DNA from: Cavia porcellus
Lineage: Eukaryota > Chordata > Mammalia > Rodentia > Caviidae
Direction: 5' to 3'
Assembly (NCBI RefSeq): GCF_034190915.1
Contig: NW_026947506.1
Coordinates: 14,259,501 to 14,323,500 of the forward strand
Length of the DNA stretch: 64,000 nucleotides
Shown: positions 48,116-60,221 of the stretch, in pieces
How the letters are laid out: each line of letters starts with the position of its first letter
How positions within the stretch are numbered: the stretch's first letter is position 1
Notes under the pieces: generated by a model
Database searches by the model: none
Told to the model about the DNA's origin: nothing
Seen by the model: the letters and a program-made list of their open reading frames with translations, nothing else
Translations under genes and position numbers: made by a program

Positions 48116-48441
48116 TGATAGAACTGTGGGGGACTGGTGGCAGCTGAAAAGATAAGAAGTATGAAATATAAATGACCTTTATTTTGAGAATGCGGGGACA
48201 GACACCCATGATCCCCTGGAGTGCAGCATCTCCACCCCGGGGTCGGAGATCTCTCAATGGAACTTGTGGAGTGAGGCACATAAGTAGCCTCTGTTTGGGG
48301 TGGAACCTAAGGGAACATTAGGATACACAGGAAGCCCATTGGTCTTTGTTTGGAGCCATAGGTAAATTCCGAAGGGTGGGGGAGATAAGAGCTCCTTGGC
48401 TTTACTGGCTATAGTGTCCTGTCTGGGCCAAAACCATTTCA
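48116..48441 (-). repeat. 5' LTR of the tRNA-Glu provirus
   Basis: This 326-bp LTR is homologous to 44443-44769 and 21036-21372. It has TG...CA ends and a poly(A) signal on the minus strand. It is adjacent to the PBS on one side and the 'gtaag' duplication on the other. Confidence 0.92.
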
Positions 48442-48470
48442 GTAAGTTTTAAGTGCATTTGAATTTTCAA

Positions 48471-48611
48471 CCAGGCCTGGAGGCACATGTCTGTAACCCC
48501 AGAATTTCTGGTTCTGAGGCAGGATGATCAATGTTTGAGTCCAGCCTGGACTACATAGTAAGGTCAAACCCAGCCTCGACTCATCAGATCCTATCTTAAA
48601 AAAACAAAAAC
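48471..48611 (+). mobile_element. B1-like (7SL-derived) SINE in L1 F
   Basis: It has the form 'ccaggcctggaggcacatgt', 'ctgtaaccccag', 'ctgaggcaggatgatca', 'cagcctggactacatagta' and an A-rich tail, typical of B1-type SINEs with the Pol III promoter boxes. L1 F continues on both sides. Confidence 0.85.
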
Positions 48612-48835
48612 AGGGAAATAAATTTAAATTTCATTGACTGACATTGGCTCAATCACCATCTTTATTCAGCTTTGTTAATTCCTATGTATATAGGAATCTG
48701 TCCATTCCTTCAGTTTTCCATATTATTCAGATAACATTTCTCAAAATATGTTCTTTTGCATTTATGAGGGATCTGCTGATTTCACTATCCTCATTGGTAA
48801 TTGAATGAACCCGAGTCTTTTCTTTCCTTTTTGGA

Positions 48836-49321
48836 TATACTGGCATAGAAATACTACATTTTATGTTGCTTATAGCAATAACCAGAAATAGGCTGCAGGA
48901 GAGTAGGCCACATGTTGTGGGTTGTAAAAATTGAGAGTGTGCTGTCCAGTGTATTATATCCATGAAGTACATAACATAGGTATGAAATAGATTTAAGTTT
49001 AGAAGATCCTACAGGACTGGCAATTTATCTGTCTATTTATAATTAAGACTTGGGCAAGCTATACTGTTGATTGCATTATGAGTATCTAATGCAATGTTTA
49101 CTTATGTTTTCTTATTATAGGTTTGTAACAACACAATCATATCAGATTTTAAGCAGCTTTTATAATAGAGAACACAGTATAAAACACCTCAAAAATATTT
49201 CCATGTTAAATGTATTGTAATAAATAGGAACAGAAGACTCATCCATACATTTTGCTCAAAATACATTTGCAAGCATTTGCTTTCAACAATACATTAAACA
49301 TATATTAAACCCTATAGAATG
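48836..49321. other. Unassigned spacer between L1 F and L1 C
   Basis: AT-rich sequence with no recognisable gene. The last 30 bp ('aaaccctatagaa') might be the left target duplication of L1 C, compared with 'aaaccttagagga' at 56270, but the match is weak. Confidence 0.4.
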
Positions 49322-49740
49322 GGTTACCCAGAGTGTGTGCAGGTTGAAACCCAGCACATAGAAAAGCCTTGGAAGTTTGCTTCCAGGTGGTAAGACCATG
49401 CCCCATGACCAAAATCACCCAAGGACGCTTAGGAGGTCCAAGGGGGCCTAAATGGGAATTGCACCATGAAATCCAAGCAACTGAGAGGGGCCCAAATTGA
49501 GTCCTGTGCCCAGAGTAGGCATTGATTGAAACTCAGCACACAAGGAAGCCTTGGAAATTTACTCACAGGTGATAAGATGACACCCCACATCTGAAATCAC
49601 AGGAGGTCACAAGGCAGTCCCCACAGGACTAATTAGCCCAAGCCTAGTGAACTCCCAGCTACTAGCTTTTGGCTATTGTTTGCTCTGGGAGCCAAACATT
49701 TACTGGGTGATTCTCAGAAAATGGGAGAACCCTTGAAACA
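49322..49740 (+). promoter_or_regulatory. L1 C 5' UTR with a 182-bp dimer
   Basis: Two copies of a unit begin 'cagagt' at 49330 and 49512 and share 'ttgaaacycagcacay', 'aagccttggaarttt' and 'gacatctgaaatcac'-like text. Spacing is 182 bp. By analogy with other rodent L1s this is a two-monomer promoter. It is not related to the leaders of L1 A or B. Confidence 0.75.
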
Positions 49741-50815
49741 TTGCTCAAAACTCAGAAATATGGAAAAATAACAAAATGTAAAAGTAAAATCCAATCTCAA
49801 ACTTCCAACCCAACCCAAGCAAGCCTAGGAGACATGGACATAGAAGAAAATATAACCCATGCACCTGAAATGTCTGAAATGATATCACCTGAAGTAAAGA
49901 AACAACTCTGGGAAACTATAAAAGGACTCAAATCAGAAATAGTCTCCTAGGTAAAAGGAGGACTGATAAATGTAATGAAAGAAATGCTGAACATATCTAA
50001 AGAAGACATAGTTAAAAAATTAGAGGAACAGTGCAAAAAGAGTGAAACTCTGAATGAAAAATATAAGAAGCAAACAGAATGCATGAATCAGATTCAAAGA
50101 GATATACAGGAAGTCAAAAATTCCATTGAAAGTTGGCAAAACCATCTCTGCAGAAGTGAAGATAGAATTTCAGACCTTGAAGACATGATTGCAGATAGTG
50201 AACAGGAAAGAAAAATCTTTTAAAAATAACAAGGAACTATCAAATAAAAATTCAACAACTGCAAGATGATGCCAAAAAAAATTCAACATAAGTCTGATAG
50301 GAGTAAATGAAAAGGAAGGTGACAACACAAATTATATTGAGGCCATTTACAGAAGAAATAGCTGAAAATTGCCCAAAACTGACATACAGATTAATGAAGC
50401 ATATAGAACTCCAAATAACCATAACCAAAATAAAACTGCCCAGAAATATAATAATCAACATCCCAGAAACCCAACCTAAGTACAGAATATTAAAAGCTGC
50501 TGGAGAGAAGTGACAGATCACCTATAATGGAAAGCCTATCAGAATCACAGCAGTCTTCTCAACACAAACAATAAAGTCAAGAAGTATGGGGTGAAGTATT
50601 TCAGATCCTAAAGGAAAATGACTTCCATCCTAGACTGATGTACCCTGCAAAGCTGTCCTTCAAAATGGATGGAGAAGTAAGATACTTCCAAGACAAACAG
50701 CTGAAGAATTTCATGACAAACAAGCCAACACTGCAAAGAATACTGAAAGACATTCTAAAAAGACATAGGGAAAAAAACCACATAGCAAGGCAAACAGTTA
50801 AACTGATTATAAATG
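49741..50815 (+). pseudogene. L1 C ORF1 remnant
   Basis: The N-terminal open part (to 49950) is followed, after one stop, by a coiled coil (49975-50223) rich in Glu/Lys/Gln heptads. Then come RNA-binding-domain text (50307-50513) and a C-terminal domain ('LSFKMDGEVRYF', 50650-50815). A few stops and frameshifts separate these; it is the best-preserved ORF1 in the window. Confidence 0.88.
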
Positions 50816-50841
50816 TACACAATCAACAGCAGAAAGATAAC

Positions 50842-53800
50842 ATGTGAATAGTAAACCAATCTATATAATTTATAACCATTAATGTAAATGGCCTCAATGC
50901 ACCAATTAAAAGAAACAGACTGGCAGATTGAATCAAGAGACAACATCCAACCATATGCTTCATACAGGATATACATCTAACCCAAAAGGAAGCTCACAGA
51001 CTGAAAGTCAAAGGATGTAAAACAATACTCCATTCAACAAGATACCCCTGTTATGGTTTGATAACTAGTGGTCAACTTAATGCCAGCTGGATTACATCAG
51101 CATGTATTGAGAGAAGATGCTCCACCTGAGGAGGGTTGCCAGGATAAATAGGTGGAGAAGAAGAGAGGTGGGAGAGGGATTGAGGCATTATGGAGGCATT
51201 GTTAGTTCTCCTACAAGTTGCTGTCTGAGCTGTTGGTTCTCCTGGAGGAGCTTTGGTCTTCACATCGAACATTGCTTCCTGGCTCCGGAGGGGAAGACAT
51301 GTGCTGCCTGGTCTCCAGGGTGAACTCGGCATGCTGCTTCCTGGCACGTTCCCGACTGTGCTTGTTGTCGTCGGAGCTCGGGGCCTCCGTGTCGCTGAGG
51401 ACAGCTGTGGTTCCTTTCAGGACAGCCCTGCTCTTTGTTGTGAGTGTGACTTCTCAGCTCCAGTATAGAACCCTCATCCCACTAGCACAGCTCCTTCATC
51501 CTGCTGGCATGGACTTTCTGGCTTCCACCACTGACCCTTGGGTCTTCCCAGCACGAATCCGTAAAAGAGACTGGCATGAGTCCTTGTGGGCCCTGGACTT
51601 CCAGTTGGACTCGTGGAGGCGTTGTCCTGAGCTCTGGGTTTTTATCTGGACTCATGTGGGACATTGCCATGGGGTTTAGGCTCTTGACTTAAATAATCTA
51701 TGTCATTGGTGTTGTGGATAGATTTCCTGCATTCTCCTGTGTTAACTTCCAGTGACCATTATAAAAATATTACAAACTCCATGTCCTGACCTGAATTGTT
51801 CTCTGTGTACAACCCCAGACTACAACAACCCCCCAAAAGTGAGAGTAGTTCTTCTGTTTGCCGCCAATGTGAACTTCAAATCATGAATAATAGAAAATGA
51901 TAAAGAAGGTCACTACATACTAGCTAGGGTAAAAAGAGGAAGAGATAACCATATTAAATATATATGCACGAAACAAATATTAACAGAAATGAAAAATCAA
52001 ATAAGCAAAAGCACAATTATAACAGATTTTAACATGCCATTGACACAAAGGGACAGATCAAATAGATAGAAAATCAATAAAGAAATAACAGAATTAAATC
52101 TCAACTGTGAAGAAACGGACTTAGTAGAGGCATACAGAGTGTTCCATCCAACAACATTAGAATTTACATTCTTCTCAGCAGCACATGGAATGTTCTTTAA
52201 AATAGACTATCTACTAGCATGCTTAAGTAAACATGCATAAGTAAATGCAAAAGAAATGAAATAATTCTGTGCATATTATTGGATTACAGTGCCATAAAAC
52301 TAGAAATTAAGGTTTAAAAACCTGCAAAAATACCACAAACACATGGAAACTGAGTAACAAGTGGGTCACAGAGGAAATTAAAGAAGAAATTAAACAAAAT
52401 TTGCATGCAAATGGAAATACAAATACATCTTATTGGAACCTGTAGGATGCAAAGAAAGCAGTCTTCAGAGAAAAATTTACTGTGGTGAACTCCCACATTA
52501 GGAAAACAACAAAAACACAAATAAACAACCAGATGATACACCTAACACATCTAGAAAAAGAGGAGTGAGTAAGCCCAAAGACAAAAAAAGGAAGGAAATT
52601 ATAAAGGTCAGAGCAGAAATCAATGCAATAGAGACTAAGAAAACAATACAAGGAATCATTGAATCAAAAAGTTGATTCTTTGAAACAATAAGTGACATGC
52701 CTCTAGCCAACATTATTAAAACTAGTAAAGAAAAATCTCAAATTCATGCAACAAGGAATGAAAAGGGTGAAATCACTACAGACCCTGTGGAAATACAGAA
52801 GATCATCAATACCTGTTTCAAAAACCTCTCCTCTCAAAGGCTTGAGAAATGGACACAAAAGAAATGGGCAGATTCCTAGAAACATATGAATTACCAAACC
52901 TGACTTAAGAATATGGAAAACTGCTGAATAACCAAAATTCAATTAATGATATTGAAAATGTAACTAAATTCTTACCAACAAAGAAATACCTACATCTAGA
53001 GAGATTCACTGTGGAATTATACTAGAAATTCAAAGAAGATTTAATGCTCAAACTCTTCAATGCCACTGAAAGTGAAGCAATTCTCCCCAACTCATTCCTG
53101 GAAGAAGACATTACTCTAATACCACAACCTGTTAAAGATTCAAGCAAAAAAGAGAACTACAGGGCAGTCTCCCTAATGAACATAGTTGCAAAAATTTTCA
53201 ATAAAATTTTAGCAAACAGAATGCAGCAAATCATCAAGAAGATTATATACCATGATCAAGTGAGATTCATCCCAGGAATACAGGGATGGTTCAAGCTATT
53301 CAAATCAATAAATGTAATCCACCATATCAACAGAGCCAAAAATAATAACTACATGATAATTTCTACAGATGCTGAAAAAGTTTTGGATAAGGTCTAACAC
53401 TTATTCATGAGAAAAACCTTATAGAAATATGGAATAGATGGGCTTTACCTTGATATGATAAAAGCTATGTATGAAAACCCGACAGCCAGAATAATATTAA
53501 ATGGCCAAAAACTGAAGCTTTTACCCTAAAATCACGAACAAGACAAGAATTTCCATTAATACCACTCCTATTCAATATAGTGTTGGAAATACTATCCAGA
53601 CCAGTTAGACAAGAGAAAGAAATAAATGGATTAAATTATCATTATTTGTAGATGACATGATACTCTACATAGAAGACCCTCAAAACTTCATTGAAAGACT
53701 TCTAGGTATAATAAATAAATTCAGCAATGTAGCTAGACTCAAGGTTAACACTCAAAAATCAATAGCATTCCTATACATTAACAAAACCACAGAGAGAGAA

Positions 53801-55090
53801 ATAAGGGAAGCCACCCCTTTACAATAGCAGCCAACAAAATGAAATGCTCAAGAATTAATATAACAGAGAAGCAAAAGATCTGTTCAGGAAAATTAAAATA
53901 CCCTGAAAAAGAAATCAAAGAGGATCTCAGAAAATGGAAAGGCATCCCTTGTTCTTGGATAGGAAGAAAAAACATTATGAAAATGTCCATTCTCCAAAAA
54001 TTATTATACAGATTTAATGCAATTCCAATCAAAATACCACTAGTGTACCTCACAGATCTAGACAAATCATGCCTAAAATTCATCTGGATCCAGAAGAGAC
54101 CCTAGATTAGCAAAGGCAATTCCAAGCAACAAAGACAAGGCAGGAGGCGTCACAATCTCTGACTTGAAGTTCTACTACAAAGCTACTGTAATAAAATCAG
54201 TATGATACTAGAATAAAAAAGACCTGAAGACCAATAGAGTACATCAGAAGATACAACTACAACAATAAACACATTCAGCCACCTTATCTTTGATAAAGGG
54301 GCCAAACACATCCAATGGAAGATAGTCTCTTCAATAAGTGGCACTGCAAAAATTTGCTCTCCATACACCAAAAGCTAAAACTAGATCCATGCCTACCCAT
54401 ACTGCATACTAAACTAATGTCAAAAGGCATCAAAGATCTAAATATTAAAACAGAAACACTACATTTGTTGGAAGACAAACTAGGTAGAATTCTTAACATA
54501 GGAATAGATAGTGAATTCATGAACAAGAATCAATCTGCATGCAAAATACTTCACAGAATCATTAACTGGGATTGCACCCTATTAAATAGTGCTTGCATGT
54601 TGAAAGAAATCTCCAGCATAGCCAAAAGAAAACGCGCAAATTTGGAAGAAACAAAAGACCTTAGTGAATGGTCCCTCAGACAAAGGACTTCTGTCTAGAA
54701 TATATGAAGATAAAAAAATCAGATCCCCAAAATTCAAAGATCCAATCCAAAAATGGGAATCTGAGATGAATACACAATTCTCAGATGAAATACAAATGGG
54801 AAATAAACACATGAAAAAATGTTCATTATCAGTGGTCAATAGATAAATGCAAATTAAAACAATACAAAGGTTCCATCTCACTCCAGAAACGATGGCCAGG
54901 ATTATGAATACTACCAACAACAAACGCTGGAGAGGCTGTATGAAGAAGGGAATTCGTCTGCACTGTTGGTGAGAGTGTAGACTGGGCAACTACTGTGGAG
55001 GTCAGTCTGGAGGTTCCTCAAAAAGCTGGGATTGGAAGTCCCATTTGTTCTAGCTATCCCACTTCTGACATATTCCCAGAAGAACTGATA
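50842..55090 (+). pseudogene. L1 C ORF2 remnant, split by an LTR
   Basis: The endonuclease N-terminus (50842-51040) has the normally QETH catalytic box as 'QDIH', Glu to Asp. The LTR at 51049-51827 interrupts the domain. The endonuclease then resumes and the RT follows (53044-53700; active-site box 'FVDDMILY' near 53645). The C-terminal segment is at 54315-55090, with the Cys/His region near 54930-54975. Frameshifts and stops are distributed throughout. Confidence 0.88.
51049..51827 (+). mobile_element. LTR-T solo LTR inside L1 C endonuclease
   Basis: This 779-bp LTR runs TGTTATGG to ACAACA, with a perfect 5-bp target duplication 'acccc' (51044-51048 and 51828-51832). It is homologous to 34339-35109. 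It is the more GC-rich and better-preserved copy, with several CpG sites. A 153-codon ORF inside it (51218-51679) is not conserved in the other copy and is unlikely to be a gene. Confidence 0.94.
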
Positions 55091-56265
55091 ACATCATACC
55101 ACAGTGGTATATGTGCATCCATGTTTATAGCAGCACAATTTGTAATAGCCACATCTTGGAAACAACTATGTGCCCATCAACTGAGAAATGGATTAAAAAA
55201 GTTGTGGTATTTTTATACAATGGAGTACCACTCTGCTATAAAGAATGATCTCATTGAGATATTTACAAGTAAGAAACCATACTCATAAGTGAAATAAATC
55301 AAACAGACATTTGTAAATACCTTATAGTCTCTTGAGTGTAAGAATTGGTAAGAGTACATAAGATACAAAAATGCAATGATTACAGTGAATGGATAATAAT
55401 CTGCTTAAAAGGGAAAAATAATATCTCAGGGGAAAGTAGGGAAAAGAAACAATGTCTAAAATTATATAAACACACTTAGGATAGCTAAGACAGTTTCACC
55501 ACAAATTATAAATTCTTGAAACAAAATAGTTAACACTCATAGAATTGGAACAGTTGTGCATATTTTTGTATAGTGATCTGAGGAACTCTTGAAGATCATT
55601 ATGTAAAATAAAAACCCTAGTTATGACCATACCATCTTGTTTTTAAGGCTTAAACTATCAGTGTTTTGGACTCTTTGTTACTGTTGTTTATGTGTCTTTG
55701 TTTCATATTTGTCTAGGAATTTGTTTTGTTGTGTCTTGGTTTGTTTTGTTCTTCCCTCTAATACAGAAAGGATAGGTATACATGTATACCTATACATCCC
55801 TAGATCTTCTAAAGTTTATGAGAAGTGGTAATATAATGCATGATGAAACAGTTACTTTGAAGAAAAAAGAGCAGTGCAGATTCCATAGTGCCATAATGTG
55901 AAATTAAGTAATACTATTATCCTTTGTTTAAAGTGATTTTAGTGTGTTCTGATTTTGTAAATTTCAACATACATGAAGGTATATATAGCTATTTTAGAAA
56001 GAATGAGAGACATTAGGGTAGCTATTTTTGAATTATTTATTATCTGGTCTTGAAGATCTAAAATGCCTTCATCATCCAGTTCTGGTCAGGTCTTTACTAC
56101 TTTGTTTTGTATGAATTCATTACATGTGAAGATATGGACAACTATTCAGAAGAAAACATAATGATACACAGTGAAGATCTCCAGTTTTCTTGCTTTAAAA
56201 TCTGTGTCTTTTACATTGTTATCTTATGATCTGCTTTGTTATGTTTAATTTTACTCTTTAAAAAA
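55091..56265 (+). other. L1 C 3' UTR
   Basis: It contains one copy of the L1 3'-UTR module ('gaatgagagacattagggta', 55996), and its last 190 bp match 7581-7809 and 40100-40310. It ends in an A-run at 56257-56265. Confidence 0.75.
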
Positions 56266-57600
56266 AAACCTTAGAGGATTGACCTTACAATCAATTAAAA
56301 ATATCATCATAGAAATGTATCCAAAAATAGGCAAGAACACAGTATAAATAACAATTTCAGATATTTGTGTTTTTAATGAGTTCACTGACATGTGAGGACA
56401 CTGGTTTTCCTTCATGTCAATATTATAGCTTCCTATGTAAAAACAATTACAAAATACATTATGGCATCAAAGTATCATGGAATAGAACAAGGCATTATCT
56501 CATAAAATCCAGTAACAAACATGCTCCAGAGAAAAGGTCCAACAAGATGAACATTGCATTGAAACCATGGGTGTTATACCATGATTGATATATTCTGGAC
56601 AGATTACTGTAAATAATGATTTCCTATAAAGGCAAGTTATGGTCATGTGTTGAAATGGGAGTTAGAGATAATCTCCCCCCAAAGTTGCCCCTCTTCCACT
56701 GTATCTATATGTTGTTGTTCTTCTAGAGGCAAGATTGAAAGCTATGTACTGTGAAGAGTTTATGTCATCTTGCTCTTACGGGGTTCCTAAATTCTGTCTT
56801 CTTCCAACATTGTTATAATTTGCTGATTGTTTTCATGCCCCTGATTGCCCCCAGCCAGGTTCTAAAGTCCAATCCCCGAGGTCTGATATCTTGAATTCTA
56901 CAACAGTGGGATACTGGCAGTGAAAAACATTGAGCAATATAGCCTATGTTTGGTATCTGTGCTTAAAAGATACCAGAAAAGAAAATTAAGGCATTGCAAT
57001 GTAAATATAAAAAATTTTATGAGAAAAAAATAAAACTTTATGGAAATGAATGTATTGAAAGAAAAGGATGCAACATATTTACATGACACAATATACACCA
57101 CTGTTGGTGTAAAAGCAGGAACTTTGTCATGTCATATGAAAAACAAAATTTGCTAATCTACAAGGTGTGTGAACACAATTCAACTTTGTCAAAAACTCAT
57201 GTTGACATGTCTTTGAAAATAGGTATCAGTAGAAAATATAGCATCTAATTAAAAATGTTCCTTACACAGAATATAGAAAACCCACACAAAAATTTTTAAA
57301 AATAGTGCAAAATTCTAATGGTAACAATTACAAAAGATGTCTAATGGCCTATTTTTCCCAATATTAAGGATAAAATAAAAACAAACATGAAACATAAATG
57401 GTACTTGAAAGTAAAAATTACATTTGGATCAACCATGCTTCATTAGGACATTACGGACTAAGCTCAGACACTCAGATAAAAACACCTCATTCAGTCTACT
57501 CAATATTTTTAAACACTTCACATAAATAATTCATATATGTGATATATTGAAACCACTCAATGTATGTAGTTTCTCATATCTTCAGCTGGGATTTGTTTTC
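56266..57600. other. Unassigned sequence downstream of the zinc-finger gene
   Basis: No gene or clear repeat is recognised. Its right part (57100-57600) lies beyond the decayed fingers and may be the former 3' UTR of the zinc-finger gene on the minus strand. I could not pick a poly(A) signal with confidence. Confidence 0.4.
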
Positions 57601-57879
57601 TCTGGAACATTTGTGAGGAAACATTGACATAGAATGCTTTGTTTTATTGCTACAGAATTTCACTAAATGAAACATCTTTATGGGCTTTTCCTAATCAGCT
57701 TACATATAGTTTCTTCCCATGATGCTTTTTGATTTGACATAAAATATATATAGTCATGTAGTTAACTTGTGTGCACTGAATGTTCTTCCACATTGTTTAT
57801 GCACACAGGGCTTCTCCTCAATTAGCTTCATAATGTGTATGTAATTAACACTTAGAAAATCTCTTTCTACATTGCTAGC
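57601..57879 (-). pseudogene. Decayed zinc fingers beyond L1 G
   Basis: On the minus strand, 'EEKPCVHKQCGRTFSAHKL' (about 57815-57759) and a preceding 'FLSVNYIHIMKLI' segment are degenerate C2H2 fingers with lost Cys/His and stops. They align with the other side of L1 G (60222-60455) and once belonged to the same finger array. Confidence 0.65.
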
Positions 57880-57895
57880 ATATATAGGGTTTTTA

Positions 57896-60205
57896 ATTTT
57901 TATTTTGAAAAAAAGATTAAAAGAGGACACAGGTCAGAACAGAACAATTTAAGCAACACAGTGTTTCATCACAAGACTACCCGACATAAAAGTAGCTACC
58001 CATAGTGTCTGTTTCCTTGAAATATTTGAGTATACCTTCATATACCATGGTATCAAATATAAAAAGACAATGTGAAACCATTCAAGAGAATGAAAGTATT
58101 ACAGGATATTAAGAACCAACTAACAGAAAATGAACAATGGTTGCTATATTATTTCCTTATCTATAAAAATTTTTGTTTATACTATCACATATAATAAAAT
58201 CCAATAAGATATAACATGATAAAATTGATGCAGAGAGAACAAAATCCTAGTGGGACTTTAAAACAAGATGATATTAAATCAGCACTAGCTATTATGTCTT
58301 GTTTTCTTCAAAAAAGCTGTTCCTACCATCACAGACAATAAAATCAAACAACCCAGAAGGAAACCATTCAAATTCATGAATGAAAAAATTATGAAGCTTC
58401 AAAAGCAATATTATGGGGAATCATGATTACCACATATTTTTATGTATTCTTACCATTTCTTACATTAGGAAAACTATTTGGCATTTATATATGTGAGTTT
58501 GATTTATTTCACTTATGAGTGTGGTCTCAAGCTGTGCACATTTATTTATAAATAACTCAATGTGATCATTCTTTATAGCCAAGTAGTACACCATTGTATA
58601 AAATATCACAACTTTTTTTTTTATCAAGTGTCCTCGTTGATGGACACTTAGGTTGTTTCCAAGATCTGGCTACTACAAACTGTATTGCTATAAACATGGG
58701 TGCACATATATCACTTTGCTATATTTTCAGTTCTTCTGGGAATATGTCTTGAAGAGGAATAGCGGGAACAAATGATAACTCCAATGCCAACTTTCTGAGA
58801 AATCTGCAGACTGACGTCCACAATGGTTGCACCAGTCTACACACCCATCAACAGTGCAGGAGAGTTCCTTTTTCCCCACAGCTTCTCCACCATTTATTAT
58901 TGGTAGTTTTCTTGATCCTGGCCATTCTTTCAGGAGTGAGATGGAATTTCAGTGTGGTTTTAATTTGCATTTCTCTATGAGTAATGATGATGAATATTTG
59001 TTTACATAATATTTGCCATTTGTATTTCTTCATCTGAGAATTGTGTATTCATCTCAGATGACCATTTTTGGATTGAATCTTTAAATTTTAGATATCTGAT
59101 TTTTAAAAATTCACTATATGTTTTAGACAGAAGTCCTTTGTCCGACGGACAGTTCACTAAGATTGTTTCCCAGTTTATACATTTTCTTTTCACTATTCTA
59201 GAGATTTCTTTTGATGTGCAGAAACTTTTTAATAATACATTATCCCAGGTGTTGATTCTGGGAAATATTTCCCATGCAGTTTGATTCCTGTCATGAATTC
59301 TCTACCTACACCTATGTCTTCAAGGTTTTTACTCAATTTGTCTTCCAATAGATTTAGTGTTTATTTTTTACATTCAGATGTTTGATCCATTTATATTTTA
59401 ATTTAATACATGGTGATATGCATGTGTCTATTTTTAGTTTTAGGCACACGAGGAGCCAGTTTATCCAATACCATTTATTAAAGAGACTGTCATTCTTCCT
59501 GTGGACATGTTTGGCCCCTTTATCAAACATAAGGTGGTTGAGTGTGTTTTTAGTTGTGCTTGTATCTTCTAATCTATTCCATTGATATTCGGCTCTGTTT
59601 TGGTTCCAGTACCATGTTGATTTTACTACAGTTGCTTTGTAGTATAACTTTAAGTCAGGGATTGTGATGCCTCCTGTCTTGCCTTTGCTACTTAGAATTT
59701 TTTTTTTTTTATTGGTACCCGGGATCAAACTCACAACTGCCTGTTGTAAGGCAGGTGCTTATGCTGCTGAGCTAAATTCCCATCCCCCTTCAAACTGTCT
59801 TTACTATTGTAGGTCTCTTCAGGTTCCAGATGAATTTTAGGAGTGATTTCTCTAGATCTACAAGGTATGTTCATGGTATTTTAACTTGGATTGCATTGAA
59901 TTCATATAACAGCTTTGGGAGAATGGCCACTTTCACAATATTTATTCTTCCTATCCATAAGCAAGTGATGTCTTTCCATTTTCTGTGATCCTCTTCAATT
60001 TCTTTTTTAGTGCATTATAATTCTCCCTATATTAATCTTTCACTTTTGCCATGAGAATAATTCCTAAACATTTCATTTTTTGGTTGCTAGTGTGAAGGGT
60101 GTGCCTTCTCTTATTTCTCTCTCTGTCATTTTGTTAGTGTATAGAAATGTTATTGAGTTTTGAGTATTGATTTTCTATCCAGCTACACTACTGAATTTAT
60201 TTATT
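57896..60205 (-). mobile_element. 5'-truncated LINE-1 element G inserted in the finger array
   Basis: On the minus strand this 2.3-kb piece covers the C-terminal half of L1 ORF2 (about 60205-58750) and the 3' UTR to an A-rich end near 57896. A 16-bp target duplication flanks it: 'atatatagggttttta' (57880-57895) and 'atacatagggttttta' (60206-60221), 15/16 identical. The truncated 5' end and duplication fit target-primed insertion. A SINE is nested at 59698. Confidence 0.94.
59698..59788 (-). mobile_element. tRNA-Ala-like SINE, antisense, in L1 G
   Basis: A T-run is followed by 'attggtacccgggatcaaac' and, further on, 'gcaggtgcttatgctgctga', the reverse complement of the SINE's B box, anticodon-stem analogue and A box. 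L1 G continues on both sides. Confidence 0.92.
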
Positions 60206-60221
60206 ATACATAGGGTTTTTA

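Larger units (their letters stand above)
44443..48441 (-). mobile_element. Deleted class I provirus with tRNA-Glu primer site
   Basis: Two LTRs (44443-44769 as the 3' LTR; 48116-48441 as the 5' LTR) bound 3.35 kb of internal sequence. A perfect 5-bp duplication 'gtaag' lies outside (44438-44442 and 48442-48446). The element sits in L1 F, which rejoins in frame-consistent order when it is removed. The internal part is too short for gag-pol-env. Gammaretrovirus-like protease/integrase remnants are at 45475-46200, and an MG-starting Pro/Ser-rich open stretch of 132 codons is at 47515-47117, possibly degraded gag. The same LTR occurs alone at 21036. Confidence 0.9.
41701..48835 (-). mobile_element. 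Old antisense LINE-1 element F, interrupted
   Basis: On the minus strand L1 ORF2 is traceable from its N-terminal third (48835-48620: 'ggtaattgaatgaacccgag' on plus) through the RT start (48447-48470 joined to 44437 and lower) to the C-terminus (about 42060). The 3' UTR starts near 41800. It is more diverged than L1 A or C. A 4-kb provirus (44443-48441), a B1-like SINE (48471) and a non-L1 block (43600-43950) are inserted in it. All frames are broken. Confidence 0.75.
49322..56265 (+). mobile_element. LINE-1 element C, near full length
   Basis: It comprises a 5' UTR with a 182-bp dimer (49328-49690), ORF1 (49741-50815), ORF2 (50842-55090) and a 3' UTR of about 1.2 kb ending 'ttttactctttaaaaaaaaa'. 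Length without the nested 779-bp LTR is about 6.16 kb. The ORFs contain several stops and small indels. ORF2's start codon is followed at once by TGA (ATG TGA at 50842-50847). Confidence 0.92.

Noticed and set aside
51218..51679. A 153-codon plus-strand ORF
   Set aside because: It lies within the GC-rich LTR-T and is not kept open in the second copy (34339-35109).
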